Assembly: GCA_947579605.1 (NCBI GenBank)
Contig: OX388305.1
Span: 33,617,542-33,681,541 of the forward strand
From: Athripsodes cinereus
Lineage: Eukaryota > Arthropoda > Insecta > Trichoptera > Leptoceridae
Length of the DNA: 64,000 nucleotides
Direction of reading: 5' to 3'
Shown here in pieces: positions 35,798 to 47,470 of the stretch (its first letter is position 1; each line of letters begins with the position of its first letter). The position numbers were made by a program, and so were the translations under genes. Below the pieces are notes generated by a model, which saw nothing but the letters and a program-made list of their open reading frames with translations, had not been told where the DNA came from and made no database searches.

Positions 35798-36330
35798 ACT
35801 AAACTATGCCATACCCTCACGCCATGTCCCAGGTGAGGTAGGCAGAGAGACGGAACGCCATATAGATCTATCCTTACATACTTCTTCCGCTTCCTCTACA
35901 TTCATCCAGTTTCTCTTACATGCACGTCGATTCCTCTTTCTTAATACGCGACCGTCTTTGATAATTTGATCCACGTGGTCAAGATACGTAGTTCTTGGAC
36001 GTCCGCGGTTTCTCACATCCTCTCTTTCAGATAAATACACCCTCTTCGTCAATCTTACACCATCCATTCTCTCCACATGACCAAACCATCTCAATTTATT
36101 CACACGCATTCACCCATTTTTTTAATATCCTCTTTTCTTTCTCTATCACGCAATGTTTTACCTACCATTCTTCTCAGTGATCGCATCTCCACTGCATTTA
36201 TTCCACTCTCGTCCTTCTTCAGCCATGTCCGAGTTTTGCTTGCATACATAAGTGTCGGTACGAAGATGGCGTTGTGCACCAGTATTTTAGCCATGTTCGA
36301 GACATGCACCGTTCATTCTCGCACCAGCCA
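35798..36330 (-). mobile_element. LINE C-terminal fragment (GRPRTT family), copy 1
   Basis: On the minus strand: SNMAKILVHNAIFVPTLMYA, EMRSLRRMVGKTLRDRERK, then NKLRWFGHVERMDGV, GRPRTTYLDHVDQIIKDGR and the end near 35804. It is the same family as 62590-64000, which shows the RT domain. Frames are broken. The + strand flank has a degenerate (ACTA)n tail at 35778-35812. Confidence 0.8.
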
Positions 36331-36339
36331 TTTTTCTTT

Positions 36340-36930
36340 TTTTAAAGTCCCATATTGATTTTTCTCACCCCACACGGCTTATTTATTTTTTGAAAATCTT
36401 AAAAATGTAGAATATACCTACGTATGAAAAAAGACACTCCAGTAGGTGTTACAGGAACTACTCAACGCCGCAGTTGCAAACAAATTTGTCATGTATAATA
36501 TTGATAAATAATACCTATAATCATTACAGCATGCTCTTTGCATGCCTGAATGAAATTCATAAAAAATCTATCCTCCGATCTTTCCTACCAGCTGTAAAGC
36601 CAGAAGCAAACCTTTTCCATACAGATCGTCTCTGTATCAATTGTGTCATCTCCTGACAATTTGATGACTTTACAATGACAACAATGACTTTTTGATATCT
36701 ATGACATAGGAAAGATAGATTATTATGAACGAAAAATGGTAATACTGTCGGATAATTTGTGGATGAGAGAACAGCACATCTTGTGGCTAACTATCACTGG
36801 ACTTTCTTATTCATCCAGAGTTACATATCATTTTACCCGTATTACAGAAACTTAAGATATTTGATGAGTGCATTGATGCACATTACTAGTAGAAACAAGC
36901 TCCTAATTCCAAGCACCCAGCCCTGCTTAT
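36340..36930. other. AT-rich spacer, nothing recognised
   Basis: No supported gene or element. Confidence 0.35.
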
Positions 36931-36934
36931 CACC

Positions 36935-37025
36935 ATGAGACTAGGTGAAAATAAGGAGGAATGGGTAAGAAAAATGTAACTCGTTGCAGACCAATGTAAT
37001 GGATTGTAGCTCACTATATGTATGT
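36935..37025 (+). mobile_element. LINE C-terminal scrap
   Basis: GAGGAATGGGTAAGAAAAA and ACTCGTTGCAGACCAATG match the end of the LINE copy at 30540-30600. Confidence 0.6.
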
Positions 37026-37029
37026 TATT

Positions 37030-37489
37030 CCAAGAATTAACAATACTCAAGTTTGAAAATAATATTACAGTGGAAAGTTTGCATATCAAATATATTTGTC
37101 AAATATTTAAACGTGGCAACAACGTACTGTAGATAGGAAATTAAATAATGGCCTTTAAAATGATTATAAGAATATTGTGTCTCATTTGATATCCACAAAC
37201 AATTAAACATTGTATAAGTTTATCTAAGAATATATTAATGTGAAAATTTTCGAAATGATATAAAGGTCATTGATAGTAAGTTTGTTATTTTTTTTTATTT
37301 ATTTTATCAAAAAAATTATGGTAAATTGTGTAACGTTTGTAAATGTGTGTGATGTTCTATATTGATTAAGTTTAGTCGAATTCGTTTGAATATTAGTAAA
37401 ATCCTATAACCCCTCAAAGCACGAGCTCTGCTCAATTTGGAGGGTAAAACAGATATTATAAAGAATTGTATAATTGTGTTAGTTGTGTG
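37030..37489. other. AT-rich spacer, nothing firm
   Basis: Weak similarity to block A spacer is possible, but I cannot align it by eye. Confidence 0.3.
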
Positions 37490-37840
37490 TATAAAACAAT
37501 CTAGATACGGAAAAATTATTTTCATGTAAATATTACCGACTTAATCGTTGTCTGAAAGTCTTGATGCATATACCTAGTATATCTAATGATAAAAGAAAAT
37601 ATTTTCGATAACAAAATAGAACCGGGGGATTAAGTTTTGAACGAATCGCAATAAATTAAGGCATATGTGAGTACACAAAAGATAAATTAAAGTGTTGATT
37701 CTTCTTCTGTAAGTGCCTTAATAGTAAGTACATATTTCTATTTCAGTTAAGTGTTCACATATTCATAAAATGACACGACAATAATTAAGATCTCTCTGAT
37801 AAAGTTCAAATGTGATATTTTCTGTGAAATTTACTATATA

Positions 37841-38265
37841 CTAGCTGACCCGGCTAACGTTGTTTTGGTATATATGTACATTATTTCTAGGAAATATATT
37901 TATAGTTCATTGACTGGGTCAGACTCAGAAAACGCCTGGCGGAGATAACTGAGCAAAGACAATTGATCAGTTATCGACCGGAGTTGAAAATGATTGAATA
38001 ACTAATATCGCTTTTAAAAAATAGGGGTTGATGCTAGAAAGGTGAAAATTTAGGGCTGTATGTATTTTTTAATGCCTCACCATAAAAAAATAATAAAAAA
38101 CTGGGGTGAACCACCCTTAACTTTTATGGGCATGAAAGTTAAAATAGATGTTGGCCTATTCTCAAAAGTAACCATTAGCACACAAAATTTCATCAAAATT
38201 GATCCAGCCGTTTTGGAGGAGTATGATAACAAACTCCTTGACACAAGAATTTTATATATATTAGA
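37841..38265 (-). mobile_element. Short non-autonomous Helitron, 425 bp
   Basis: On the minus strand it starts TCTAATATATATAAAATTC (38265) and ends with a GC-rich hairpin and GGGTCAGCTAG (37841). Flanks are A on one side and T on the other with no duplication, as Helitrons require. The interior has the conserved CATGAAAGTTAAAATAGATG and TTTCATCAAAATTGATCCAG words on the + strand; an 82-codon frame there is not a gene. No Rep/helicase. Confidence 0.8.
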
Positions 38266-38381
38266 TACATTTATTATAATTAAACTAACAAATAATAAAT
38301 TTCACTAAACAAACATGTTTTCAACACATTTATGGCTTTTTCTGATTCTTTTTAGCGTTAGAGTTTCATTTCAGTTCAGTA

Positions 38382-38389
38382 TATAAAGG
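38382..38389 (+). promoter_or_regulatory. TATA box, copy C
   Basis: TATAAAGG, 84 bp before the ATG at 38466; equivalent to 32287 and 61894. Confidence 0.6.
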
Positions 38390-38465
38390 GAGAGATTTTT
38401 AATATGTATCCATTATTGTGATATTTTGCTATCAACTTGTATTCGTTATAAACTTCTTATTCAAT

Positions 38466-38526
38466 ATGAATACAATAATTCTTGGGCTGCTTCTAGTAAC
38501 TCTGATGGTAGTAGGAGTTTACTCAG
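38466..38526 (+). pseudogene. Orphan exon 1 of defensin-like gene, copy C
   Basis: Encodes MNTIILGLLLVTLMVVGVYS with an intact donor G|GTAAG. Seven base differences from copy A, five silent. No exon 2 or 3 follows: homology ends near 38908, where unrelated sequence begins. A TATA box is intact, so transcription of a stub is conceivable. Confidence 0.7.
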
Positions 38527-38929
38527 GTAAGAAAAGTATTATGTACTTAATAGTAAACTTAATATTTCTCTATGAGATATCTATGAAATTGCTACCTTTA
38601 CATATTTCTATTATTGCACACATTATTTTTTTACGCAAGTAAAGTCACTAATACAAACTTTTTTGGCTAAAAATGTTTTAATGTCAATCCTGCTAGTTTT
38701 TCTCAGGACTTGATAGTAATTGTTCATCACCCCTTTACACCCTGACACACACAATTTTGTTGGTGAGGTTTTCAAAATATTTTGCGATTGTTTATTGAAT
38801 TCTTTGCTCCAAACAGCATCCATTGATCAGATTGGTCGTACAAATGTATGCCGCAGTTAATTGACAAACACGATCAATGCATGCCATATTTTGGAGGGGT
38901 GTAAAGAGTTATTATTTTATTTTTTATTC

Positions 38930-39636
38930 TTTGACATTAGTGGCATTATTTTGCCTGGCCAGATATGCTTTACCACTACCCCAGGGTCCATGGGTCAATT
39001 GCTCGGGTCGACATATGGGGGGAAAACTATTTAAACACTGGTTCCTGTTCGTTCTTCCTTTATTAGGTCTCCTCACACACGGGAGCAGATGTGACACGTA
39101 CTACTAATTGAACCATCCGACTTTCGATGCTGGCGCGTTTCCCACGAGATCCCCAGTCTCCGATCGCCCTCGCAGCTGGCTGTAACCCCCAACCCTCGAC
39201 CCCGCAACTTGGAACCGCCTCTGTTGGCAATGATTATCATAAATTACTCAACTATATACACTCTATTATGTCGAATCCATGCTTCCACATAATGTTTCAC
39301 TGGTATCAGATCAAGAAACTTACCACAATTCTTGTGGTTATATTCTTTGAAATATTCCAGGTTCGATGTACTACGTGGGTGAGCAAATTCACTACTCTGA
39401 GTGTCGGCTTCGAAACCTTCTCGTGGATTTGTACTCGAGGATGAGTTTACTTCGTTACAATTGACAAAAACACAAAACAATGGTGTTTCAATACATTTCT
39501 TCCCGGCAAATATCGGGATGGAGCTCGCTGTCCCCCTTCTTTCACATCGCTTTTAAAAACTTAAGACCAATGTCTCCCGCCTGTCACAGAGGTGAAATTT
39601 GGAATGACACGCCGCGACAACTTTTCTCTGCGCCAA
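38930..39636 (-). mobile_element. Possible LTR-retroelement leader and gag remnant
   Basis: Follows, on the minus strand, a candidate LTR end and a primer-binding-like TGGCGCAGAG at 39635-39626. Two short open frames at 39127-39480 have no recognised domain. GC content is higher than the surroundings. Confidence 0.3.
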
Positions 39637-39989
39637 CATTTCTTTTCGTTTCCTGTGACAATACTATTTTTTTCTTTGACGCATATCTTCTGTGTTGCCA
39701 CTTGATAATATTGCCAGCATTAAAAAATGATCTATGCGCGATAATCCGTCGGTAATATTCCGCTACATTTATTCCCCCGTCTGCGCAAAAAAAAACTGAA
39801 GGTTTTTTTTTTAAATTATTAGTTTTTTTTTGTGCACCGGACATGCAAAAATCGGATGGTTCGTTCACAATTTACAAAAAAATACAAATAAAAGTCATCA
39901 CACTTTATGTCCCTATGCTAATTAAAATATCAATTTATGCGTCGTTATGCATCAACCCGCCTGCTTCAGTGGATAAGGGCGCCACCACA
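39637..39989 (-). repeat. Candidate solo/5' LTR, minus strand
   Basis: Read on the minus strand it begins TGTGGTGGCGCCCTTATCC at 39989 and would end just before the primer-binding-like TGGCGCAGAG. No second LTR is seen, so the call is tentative. Confidence 0.35.
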
Positions 39990-40098
39990 TGTTATGTTAC
40001 TTTGTCGAAGTGAACACGGTTTTATGTGGAAATTTGAAAACCCTTAAAATGTTTTATCATTGTGAAACGTGCGCATGTATGCTTCACAATGTTATATG

Positions 40099-41702
40099 CA
40101 GCAATCAAAAATGTAGAGATCCGTGCCCTGGTGCATGTGGCGTTAAATGCCAGATGCGAAGTGATAAATCACAACCCAATATGTAGATGTCCACCGAGAT
40201 ATTCAGGAGATCCCTTTGTCAGATGTCAACCCATACGTAAGGCCGTTTATAATTATTGCGTATAATTATATGCATAGATTATATCGTCTTTAATCATTCG
40301 GAATTGATTGAAAGCCGTTGAATCTTATGGTTTATTTGTCCTTCCCACAGCTGAAGATCCACCTATCAGAGTGTGCCCCTGTCAGCTCACAATGCAGAGA
40401 AGTGGGTGATTCCCCATCGTGCTCTTGCCTCCAAGAGTTTATCGGCTCACCTCCAAACTGTAGACCTGAATGCGTCAGTAATAGCGAATGTCCTAGTAAC
40501 TTGGCTTGTATCAATCAGAAATGTAAAGATCCCTGCCCCGGAAAGTGCGGCTTAAATGCCGAGTGCCGAGTTGTCAGTCACACGCCAAATTGTGTGTGTG
40601 CTGTGGGATACATGGGAGATCCATTCTCGTCATGCTTCATTCAACCTAAGGATCCACTTCCTGAAGAAAGACCGACTCCGTGCGTACCTTCGCCTTGCGG
40701 AGCGAACGCTATATGCAGAGAACAGAACGGAGCTGGGGCTTGTACTTGCATTCCCGAATATTTCGGCAACCCTTACGAGGGCTGTCGTCCGGGGTGCGTC
40801 ATCAACTCAGACTGTGCCTCCAACAGAGCTTGACAGAACGCTGATTGCCAAGTAATAAATCATTTACCAACCTGTAATTGTCGCCCCGGATTCACTGGAG
40901 ATCCGTTCCGTTACTGCAATTTCTACCAAGAACGTAAGAAACCAACCTTTTTGCATTTTAACAATGAAAATTACTACATAATTATATGTTTATTCCATTA
41001 GATGAATAGTGCACTTTTTAATCGTGTTGAAATTTATATTCTTCACTTAGCTATGTAGAAAGGTGGTTTAAGTTATTTTTTTTTCTTTTTCATTCACCTC
41101 AGCCGTAGTAGCCGATCCCGTAAATCCTTGCAACCCGTCACCATGCGGCCCCAACAGTCAATGTAGAGTGGTGAACGGTCAGGGTGTGTGCTCTTGTCTA
41201 CCATCGTATATAGGAGCTCCGCCCGCTTGTAGACCCGAGTGCGTTGTCAGTTTGGAATGCCCTCAAGACAAGGCGTGCTTCAACCAGAAATGTACAAACC
41301 ATTGTCTGGGACCATGCGGTCAAAATACCAGATGCGACGTGAAGAACCACAGCCCGATTTGCATTTGCAATCCGGGATACGAAGGAGATCCCTTCAGTAG
41401 ATGTTACCCGAGACCTCGTGAGTTTTATTTTAATTTTGTCGGTTACAAATATGTACATTTAGCCCTGCCTTTTCGTCACGTATGAAATCACTCGATTTTG
41501 TGTCTCTTTTTTCTTCTCCCCAACTTCCACCACCACCTGTTCAAGATCCGTGTATACCATCACCATGCGGTCTCAATTCCCAATGTAGAAACGTCGGTGG
41601 AGTACCATCGTGCTCTTGCCTTCAAAGACCAGAATGCACGATCAACCCCGAGTGCGCCAGCAACAGGGCTTGCATGAACGTAAAATGCAGAGACCCGTTT
41701 CT
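40099..41702 (+). pseudogene. dp-like: Dumpy-like EGF/DPY exons, decayed fragment
   Basis: Four exon-like blocks: up to 40236 (NQKCRDPCPGACG, then out of frame INHNPICRCPPRYSGDPF), 40351-40933, 41103-41417 and about 41524-41702. They encode tandem EGF and DPY-type modules (CVPSPCGANAICRE; GDPFSRCYPRP; CRPECVVSLECP), the signature of Dumpy, a giant zona-pellucida-domain protein of the apical extracellular matrix that anchors cuticle to tendon cells. Junctions between blocks are phase 1 with GT-AG sites where preserved. Damage: a 1-base insertion near 40142, a frame change near 40375, a TGA at 40831 where a cysteine-containing stretch is missing, a missing stretch in the last block near 41620, and truncation by a LINE tail at 41703. 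Only the third block is undamaged. Best read as a dislocated duplicate of the real gene; misassembly is the alternative. Confidence 0.75.
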
Positions 41703-41885
41703 ATGGTGTTGTTGGACCAGTTATGTGGAATCGCCTACCGGTGCTGCTGAGAGATGGTCAGACGGTCACTAGCTTCAGAGGCAAATTAAAAACTGAACTC
41801 TTCACTGGCGCCCTTGAGACGGTCTAGAGACTGTAAAATGGCGTCATAAATAAAATAAAATCATCCAAAATCATCATCATAACGA
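41703..41885 (+). mobile_element. LINE 3' end truncating the dumpy-like fragment
   Basis: GGACCAGTTATGTGGAATCG, CTGGCGCCCTTGAGACGGTC and the ATCATCATC tail match 26600-26765. The junction at about 41703 lies inside an EGF codon run. Confidence 0.75.
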
Positions 41886-42227
41886 GGCATGTAAGTACAA
41901 TGTTTCAAATAATCTCAAGGTCACTCTGATGAGAAAAGAAAGAAAACGAAATTCTTTCCTATTGGCTAAGCTTATCATTTGGGAAGTAGTACATTAACCA
42001 CTATATATGACAATAAAACAATATGTGGAACTCTGTTCCCAATTAAAAAATGTAATTAAAAGACAATTTGGTGTAATATTATATGTACATTTTAAATGCA
42101 TATATATATATGCTTGCTAAAACAAGGTCTTAAGAGGTTAGTTTATATTTTTACTATCTTAGCCCTACTTGAGAGGAAGAAATGAAAAGGAAAACAATAT
42201 CTTATGTGTTTAGAATATTTACTAATT
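41886..42227. other. AT-rich spacer
   Basis: Nothing supported. Confidence 0.35.
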
Positions 42228-42440
42228 TTTTTATTGTTTAACCGGATTTGGGTGCAGATGACAAAACCAATCAGAAACCTCGATTGGAGAACCATGTCTA
42301 CACAATGTAACATTGTGTAGAATCTAATCGGAAGAAGTGAGAAAGGTGTCCCAACGCTTACGAATTGGCTCAAGGCTGGCTTAAGTGATCACTTTCGGTG
42401 TCCATGGACAACGTTCACCAATTCCACCATTCTCACTGTA
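42228..42440 (+). repeat. Dispersed repeat (AACCGGATTTGGGTGCAG family)
   Basis: Same order of words as 22944-23145; the internal ACACAATGTAACATTGTGT is a small palindrome. Confidence 0.7.
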
Positions 42441-44331
42441 TCTTATGTGTCTTGTGTCTTGTCTCTGTGTATCTTATTCCATACAATATCTTATGTATTT
42501 ATGTAATGCTTAATTTAAACTACTCTTATGTACTATATTATATATGTGTATATAGAAATATTTTTCATAGTTATATTATTATCATTTCATATCAATAATG
42601 TAACTCGTGGCATGTTAGCCCATCTTAAATCTAATGTTTACATTCAAATATCATGTAATTTCGCATGCATATTAAAATCTTAGCAACCTTTCTATAGTAC
42701 ATACATATAATTATGTTGAATAATTAATTCAACCAAATGATTTTTATAATACATTTATATACAACATAATAAGGATAGTGAATCTCGCCACTAACACTTA
42801 AAATTACAAATATACCTACTTGGGATATGCAGCACTGCCATTTACCATAACATTTTACCATTACTACAAATAAAAAATATACATCCCCTCAAATCACAAG
42901 GTAACACAAGAGAAAGGAAAGCATTCTCCATGGTTGTGTGTGAATAGTGTAAAATTATAATCTGTTCATTTATTTATAATTAATTTAAATAATGTAAACT
43001 TATTTTTATTTATATACAATATACAGATAATACTTTTGTTTTTCTTGTTTTGTTCTTTTATTTATTCATGTTATTTTTATACATATACTACCTATTTTTT
43101 TTATTATTATTTTTTAGTGAAATACTTAGTACTGTACCTTGTAGGTAATTTCATGACACATTGTGTATTCTTGGTCACTCTATCGAGAGATAACCCTAAA
43201 GGAGAGAGAAAAATATCATTTTAAATTTACACAATAATTGATAATTTTACAACATGAGTTACATAAACAAAAGTTGTTTGACCCGACATAGTGAATACAT
43301 TATTTCCATACAATGATTTTTACATAATTTCCTTCGTAGCTCATACACTCATGTACATTGCTTTCAATAAGTTTAATTCCATATTCCCCCTTTTTTTTCA
43401 TTCATACGTCTTTCATACATTTCATTATTCATTTATCCTTCTTCTTTCATGTGGCCACCATCTTCATTCAAACTACTCATACGAATGTGATCTACCGTTC
43501 TTCCCAATGGGGAACATGCATGTGTGAGGAATATGAATAAATGTTATCAATTCATATTAATAAATATACACTGATCACGAATATCCTAATAAGAAACGAT
43601 AAAACAAAATTTTTCATTCATTATTTTCATTTTAAAAATCCATATTTTCTGTTATTGAATTAGTCCGGTGTGACGTCGCTAGGCGCTATTTTGTATTGCC
43701 ACACATTTCACTCTTAGTACTGTTTGTAGCGCCTGATATTGTCAAACGCTGCTCCGCCACAAGTGAACCTTTTTGCGGCGAAGTGCGAAAATTGCTTTTT
43801 TAAATGGTGATAAAAACCTTAAAAATGCACATTTAAAAATATAAAAAGGACCATAATATTTTTAATTTTCTGTACTATTTTTTGGGTTGAAATTTTTTTT
43901 GTGAAAGTTCCCCATTGTACCTCTGGTTAATTTTTCTGTAATAACCTATAACATATATTATATGATTACATGAAGAATTGAGTCATGAAAGAATGTCTTT
44001 TTTAAATTATTTTTCTTGATTTTATAATTTTATCGACCAATCAAATGGCAATAAAGTGTGTGAAGGAACATTCAGTATGTCGGATCTTACCCAACCTATA
44101 AATTCAATTTGTAATTTTGTTTTTGATGTTGTAATTATTATGATTTTATTTTTAAATAAATGACTTTTCATGAACATGTACTTGTTTCAACTTTTAATTT
44201 TAAAATAAATTCTTTTGTTTTCATACATACACCTCTTAAATAATAATTATCATTAGAATTAATGATACTGTTTGAAGAACACCATCCGTGTATGGTATAG
44301 GCCTTACTTGAAGTTCCATATACCAACGATG
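42441..44331. other. AT-rich spacer, nothing recognised
   Basis: No supported gene. 43660-43800 is GC-richer (GTGTGACGTCGCTAGGCGC) and unidentified. Confidence 0.35.
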
Positions 44332-44336
44332 TAATC

Positions 44337-44815
44337 TGTGGCAGTCTCGAAGATTCCAGAATACTCCGCCGCACACCCATGCGCAGGCGCAGCGCACCGT
44401 CGCGCAGCGGCGAGCCGCGGTTGGAGCACCGACAAATCAGTCGTCTCCTGCCACCCGCGATGTGCACATACATATTACTTGTGTCTTTTCTACATTAACT
44501 TTTGCTGGCGATTATCATATAGCGCCACATTACTTATAGTATTTTGACTTATTAATTATTAGAATTTAATTGTAATCTGTGATCGTTTAAATACATGTAA
44601 GTACAAAACACTCAAATCTCTCATTTCTAAGAAATCTGATTCCATAATTCTTCTTATCAGGTCCTCAACCTGAAACGAGAAATAATCTCGAATTTTGATG
44701 AGAAATTAGTATAGAAAATATTCCTTCTGATAATCAAACTCTTTTTTTGGCCAAGTCACCTATTCATCCTTTTCATTTGTATACCCCTTTAAACTCATAA
44801 AGGTAACCAGCCAAA
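44337..44815 (+). repeat. 5' LTR
   Basis: Starts TGTGGCAGTCTCGAAG and ends AACCAGCCAAA. It contains a CpG-rich block (44363-44460) in an AT-rich element, a possible promoter. The minus-strand and plus-strand open frames through it recur in the other LTR and are not genes. Confidence 0.88.
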
Positions 44816-46617
44816 AACTTCGTTCGTTCAAAAAGTCAAGGTATAACTATACATACACACGATTACTAGTCTATTGCACTGTGTCGACTACACATTTTTT
44901 TCTTACAAAAATCATCACTTAACATGTACTTATTATGCATCAATTATCCAATCAACTCAATGCAAGTGAAATTTACATTTACTCATTGTATATTAATCAT
45001 ACATTAAATTCAAAGCAAGTGAAATTCACACTTAGGTACATATCACATACTGAACATATCTTCAATGCAAATGCAAAGTGAGAAATCAACAATTATCCAT
45101 TGCTACAAACATACAAACTTATATTATTATATCAATTTCATTCACGACAAACAAATATGACAAAAACTATTTTTTCACAAATTGTAACATATTATTTTTT
45201 CACTGAATTTTTATAATAAATTTTAAAATATCATATCATTTATCACTTACACTTCAAATATCGCAACAAGGGCCTTATCAAGTGGTACAAAACTGGCAGA
45301 CACCTTCAGGCACTCCCTAACTTCAGCAAATGACAACCACAGGTCAGACAGAGCTGGCAGGGATACAACACAACATTGGAGACAACAGCAGAAGCGGCAG
45401 TACTCAACATGGAGAGTCACCATCCACCAACAGACAAGACAGACCTCTGTATCCCGTGACCAACACGGGTGAGGTGTACAACCGTACATCCAAGGTGGAG
45501 ACACAACCACTCCATTTGCCATCGCATGACCAACATGCGTAAGGCATGCAACCGCATGAGCGAGGTGGACTACACCAGCAGCCAAACCATGCCACAACTA
45601 CTTCAAAACCAACTCCAAGTCACCTTCGGTACATCAATCCCATAGATGGATTTAGGCCAAAAGGAGGATGCACACTTGGAGTCTCCAACATCAACAACAA
45701 TCAAACTCTCTCAATAGAAGGAGAAAAACACAAAAAGTGCCAACAATCTAACAGCCTCTTAGTTACAGAACCACAAGCCCACGACAAAGCTCAAGTCAGC
45801 AGACACCTCAGCCACAGGATGACCAACTGAGCCCATGCAAGACTTTCAAGCCACAATCTCACACAGCCTTCCAGGACGACCACGAGATCCGGAAGAAGAG
45901 TCGCTCTCCAACAAGGACAAGAGATTACACAGCAAAAAATCAAAGTTACGTACTAACACAAATCATAATGTATATTACCTTGTTTATATTGTATATAACC
46001 TTGTTTATATTGTATATAATATGTATGCTTCCAACTATTACTATCTCACTTACTAGCATTTTACTCAGGCAACAAGCCACACATTACTTGAATTCTATTA
46101 CATTTATTTTAAAAGCAAAAAAAAACAAACATATAATTATTAAATTTAACTCAACTAGAGATTGCATACCAAACAATTATCAAACTTAAAAACATACTTT
46201 ACTTTCATACTTTCAAAGCATTATTCACTTAACAAACATTTATATACAAAACATGCATTCATGCCAAACAAATTTTGAGTAGATTATTATTATCAAAAGT
46301 ACCTACATGCCTAGAATTGCATGAACCACAACTTACATTGCTCATTAACCATAACTAATGGAAACACTGCCTATTAGCTGATGCAACAAACACTAACAAT
46401 GATCTTGGTTTCAGGCCTAGAGAACCTCCAGAGGATCAAAGACAACTTCCCAGCTCCATCGGCACATCAATCTTATCATCGGATTTAGGCCTAGGATGGA
46501 TGCTCACGCGGAACTCCACAACTCTCAGCAGGCATTCTACTCACACGACGCACAATAAAGAAGGATCTGGCTTTCATCGAGTCCTTAGGTCCCCTAAGCC
46601 CTCTAGGGGGGGGCTGA

Positions 46618-47096
46618 TGTGGCAGTCTCGAAGATTCCAGAATACTCCGCCGCACACCCATGCGCAGGCGCAGCGCACCGTCGCGCAGCGGCGAGCCGCG
46701 GTTGGAGCACCGACAAATCAGTCGTCTCCTGCCACCCGCGATGTGCACATACATATTACTTGTGTCTTTTCTACATTAACTTTTGCTGGCGATTATCATA
46801 TAGCGCCACATTACTTATAGTATTTTGACTTATTAATTATTAGAATTTAATTGTAATCTGTGATCGTTTGAATACATGTAAGTACAAAACACTCAAATCT
46901 CTCATTTCTAAGAAACCTGATTCCATAATTCTTCTTATCAGGTCCTCAACCTGAAACGAGAAATAAACTCGAATTTTGATGAGAAATTAGTATAGAAAAT
47001 ATTCCTTCTGATAATCAAACTCTTTTTTTGGCCAAGTCACCTATTCATCCTTTTCATTTGTATACCCCTTTAAACTCATAAAGGTAACCAGCCAAA
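46618..47096 (+). repeat. 3' LTR
   Basis: Same length as the 5' LTR and near identical; directly preceded by the polypurine tract. Confidence 0.88.
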
Positions 47097-47214
47097 TAAT
47101 CCTTTATTCTAGGAAACACAAACATGATGTTCAGTTGTTTTTTTTTTATTTAATTAATTAATATTATGTACTTTTATACAACTTGTATATTAAAAGTATA
47201 TTTACAAATTCTAT

Positions 47215-47470
47215 ATTACTAAACTATGACGGCGTGACCCACAGGTGGGGAAACCAGCAGATCAGCCACATGTACCAAACATGCAGGCTGTCTTCAACGA
47301 GTCGATGTAAAACCAAGACACTCATGATGGTTGACACGTCCCATCCCTGAATTTAAGATGTTATATGTCTTTATTTTTTCGAACACCTGCCTTTTACAGG
47401 ACACTCGAAAACTTGCGTAAAAGAGTGGGAGATCAATTCTTTACCGGATTCTCCACGGCTTGCGCAAAGA
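47215..47470 (-). repeat. 'CCCAC' repeat copy
   Basis: GACGGCGTGACCCACAGGTG and GGACACTCGAAAACTTGCG are words shared with 31384-31620. Confidence 0.55.

Larger units (their letters stand above)
37490..38908 (+). repeat. Block C: diverged partial copy of the defensin-like gene 5' region
   Basis: From AGATACGGAAAAATTATTTT, through CTTAATCGTTGTCTGAAAG and GAGTTTCATTTCAG, to the intron palindrome and GGGGTGTAAAG near 38905, the order matches 31845-32840 of block A. Divergence is clearly higher than between A and B. Homology stops before exon 2. Confidence 0.75.
44337..47096 (+). mobile_element. Complete non-autonomous LTR retrotransposon, 2.76 kb
   Basis: Two 479-bp direct repeats (44337-44815 and 46618-47096) flank 1.8 kb of interior. 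The whole is bracketed by the 5-bp duplication TAATC (44332-44336 and 47097-47101). A polypurine tract (AGGGGGGGGCTGA) ends exactly at the second LTR, fixing the orientation as +. I see about three substitutions between the LTRs, so insertion is recent. The interior has no gag-pol domain: frames such as 45330-45542 and 45546-45830 are Q/T/P-rich and contain two copies of a degenerate unit of about 55 bp (GACCAACACGGGTGAGG / GACCAACATGCGTAAGG). A standard TGG primer-binding site is not evident after the first LTR. It must be mobilised by an autonomous relative; a 5-bp duplication suits BEL/Pao, copia or gypsy. Confidence 0.85.

Noticed and set aside
38060..38308. 82-codon frame
   Set aside because: Lies in the Helitron interior; the words are shared by such elements and are non-coding.
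40332..40855. Alternative frames across the EGF exons
   Set aside because: The cysteine-rich DPY/EGF pattern appears in one frame per segment; the others lack any pattern.
44338..44547. Identical 69-codon frames at 44338 and 46619 (and minus-strand relatives)
   Set aside because: They are the two LTRs of one element read in the same phase. No protein signature.
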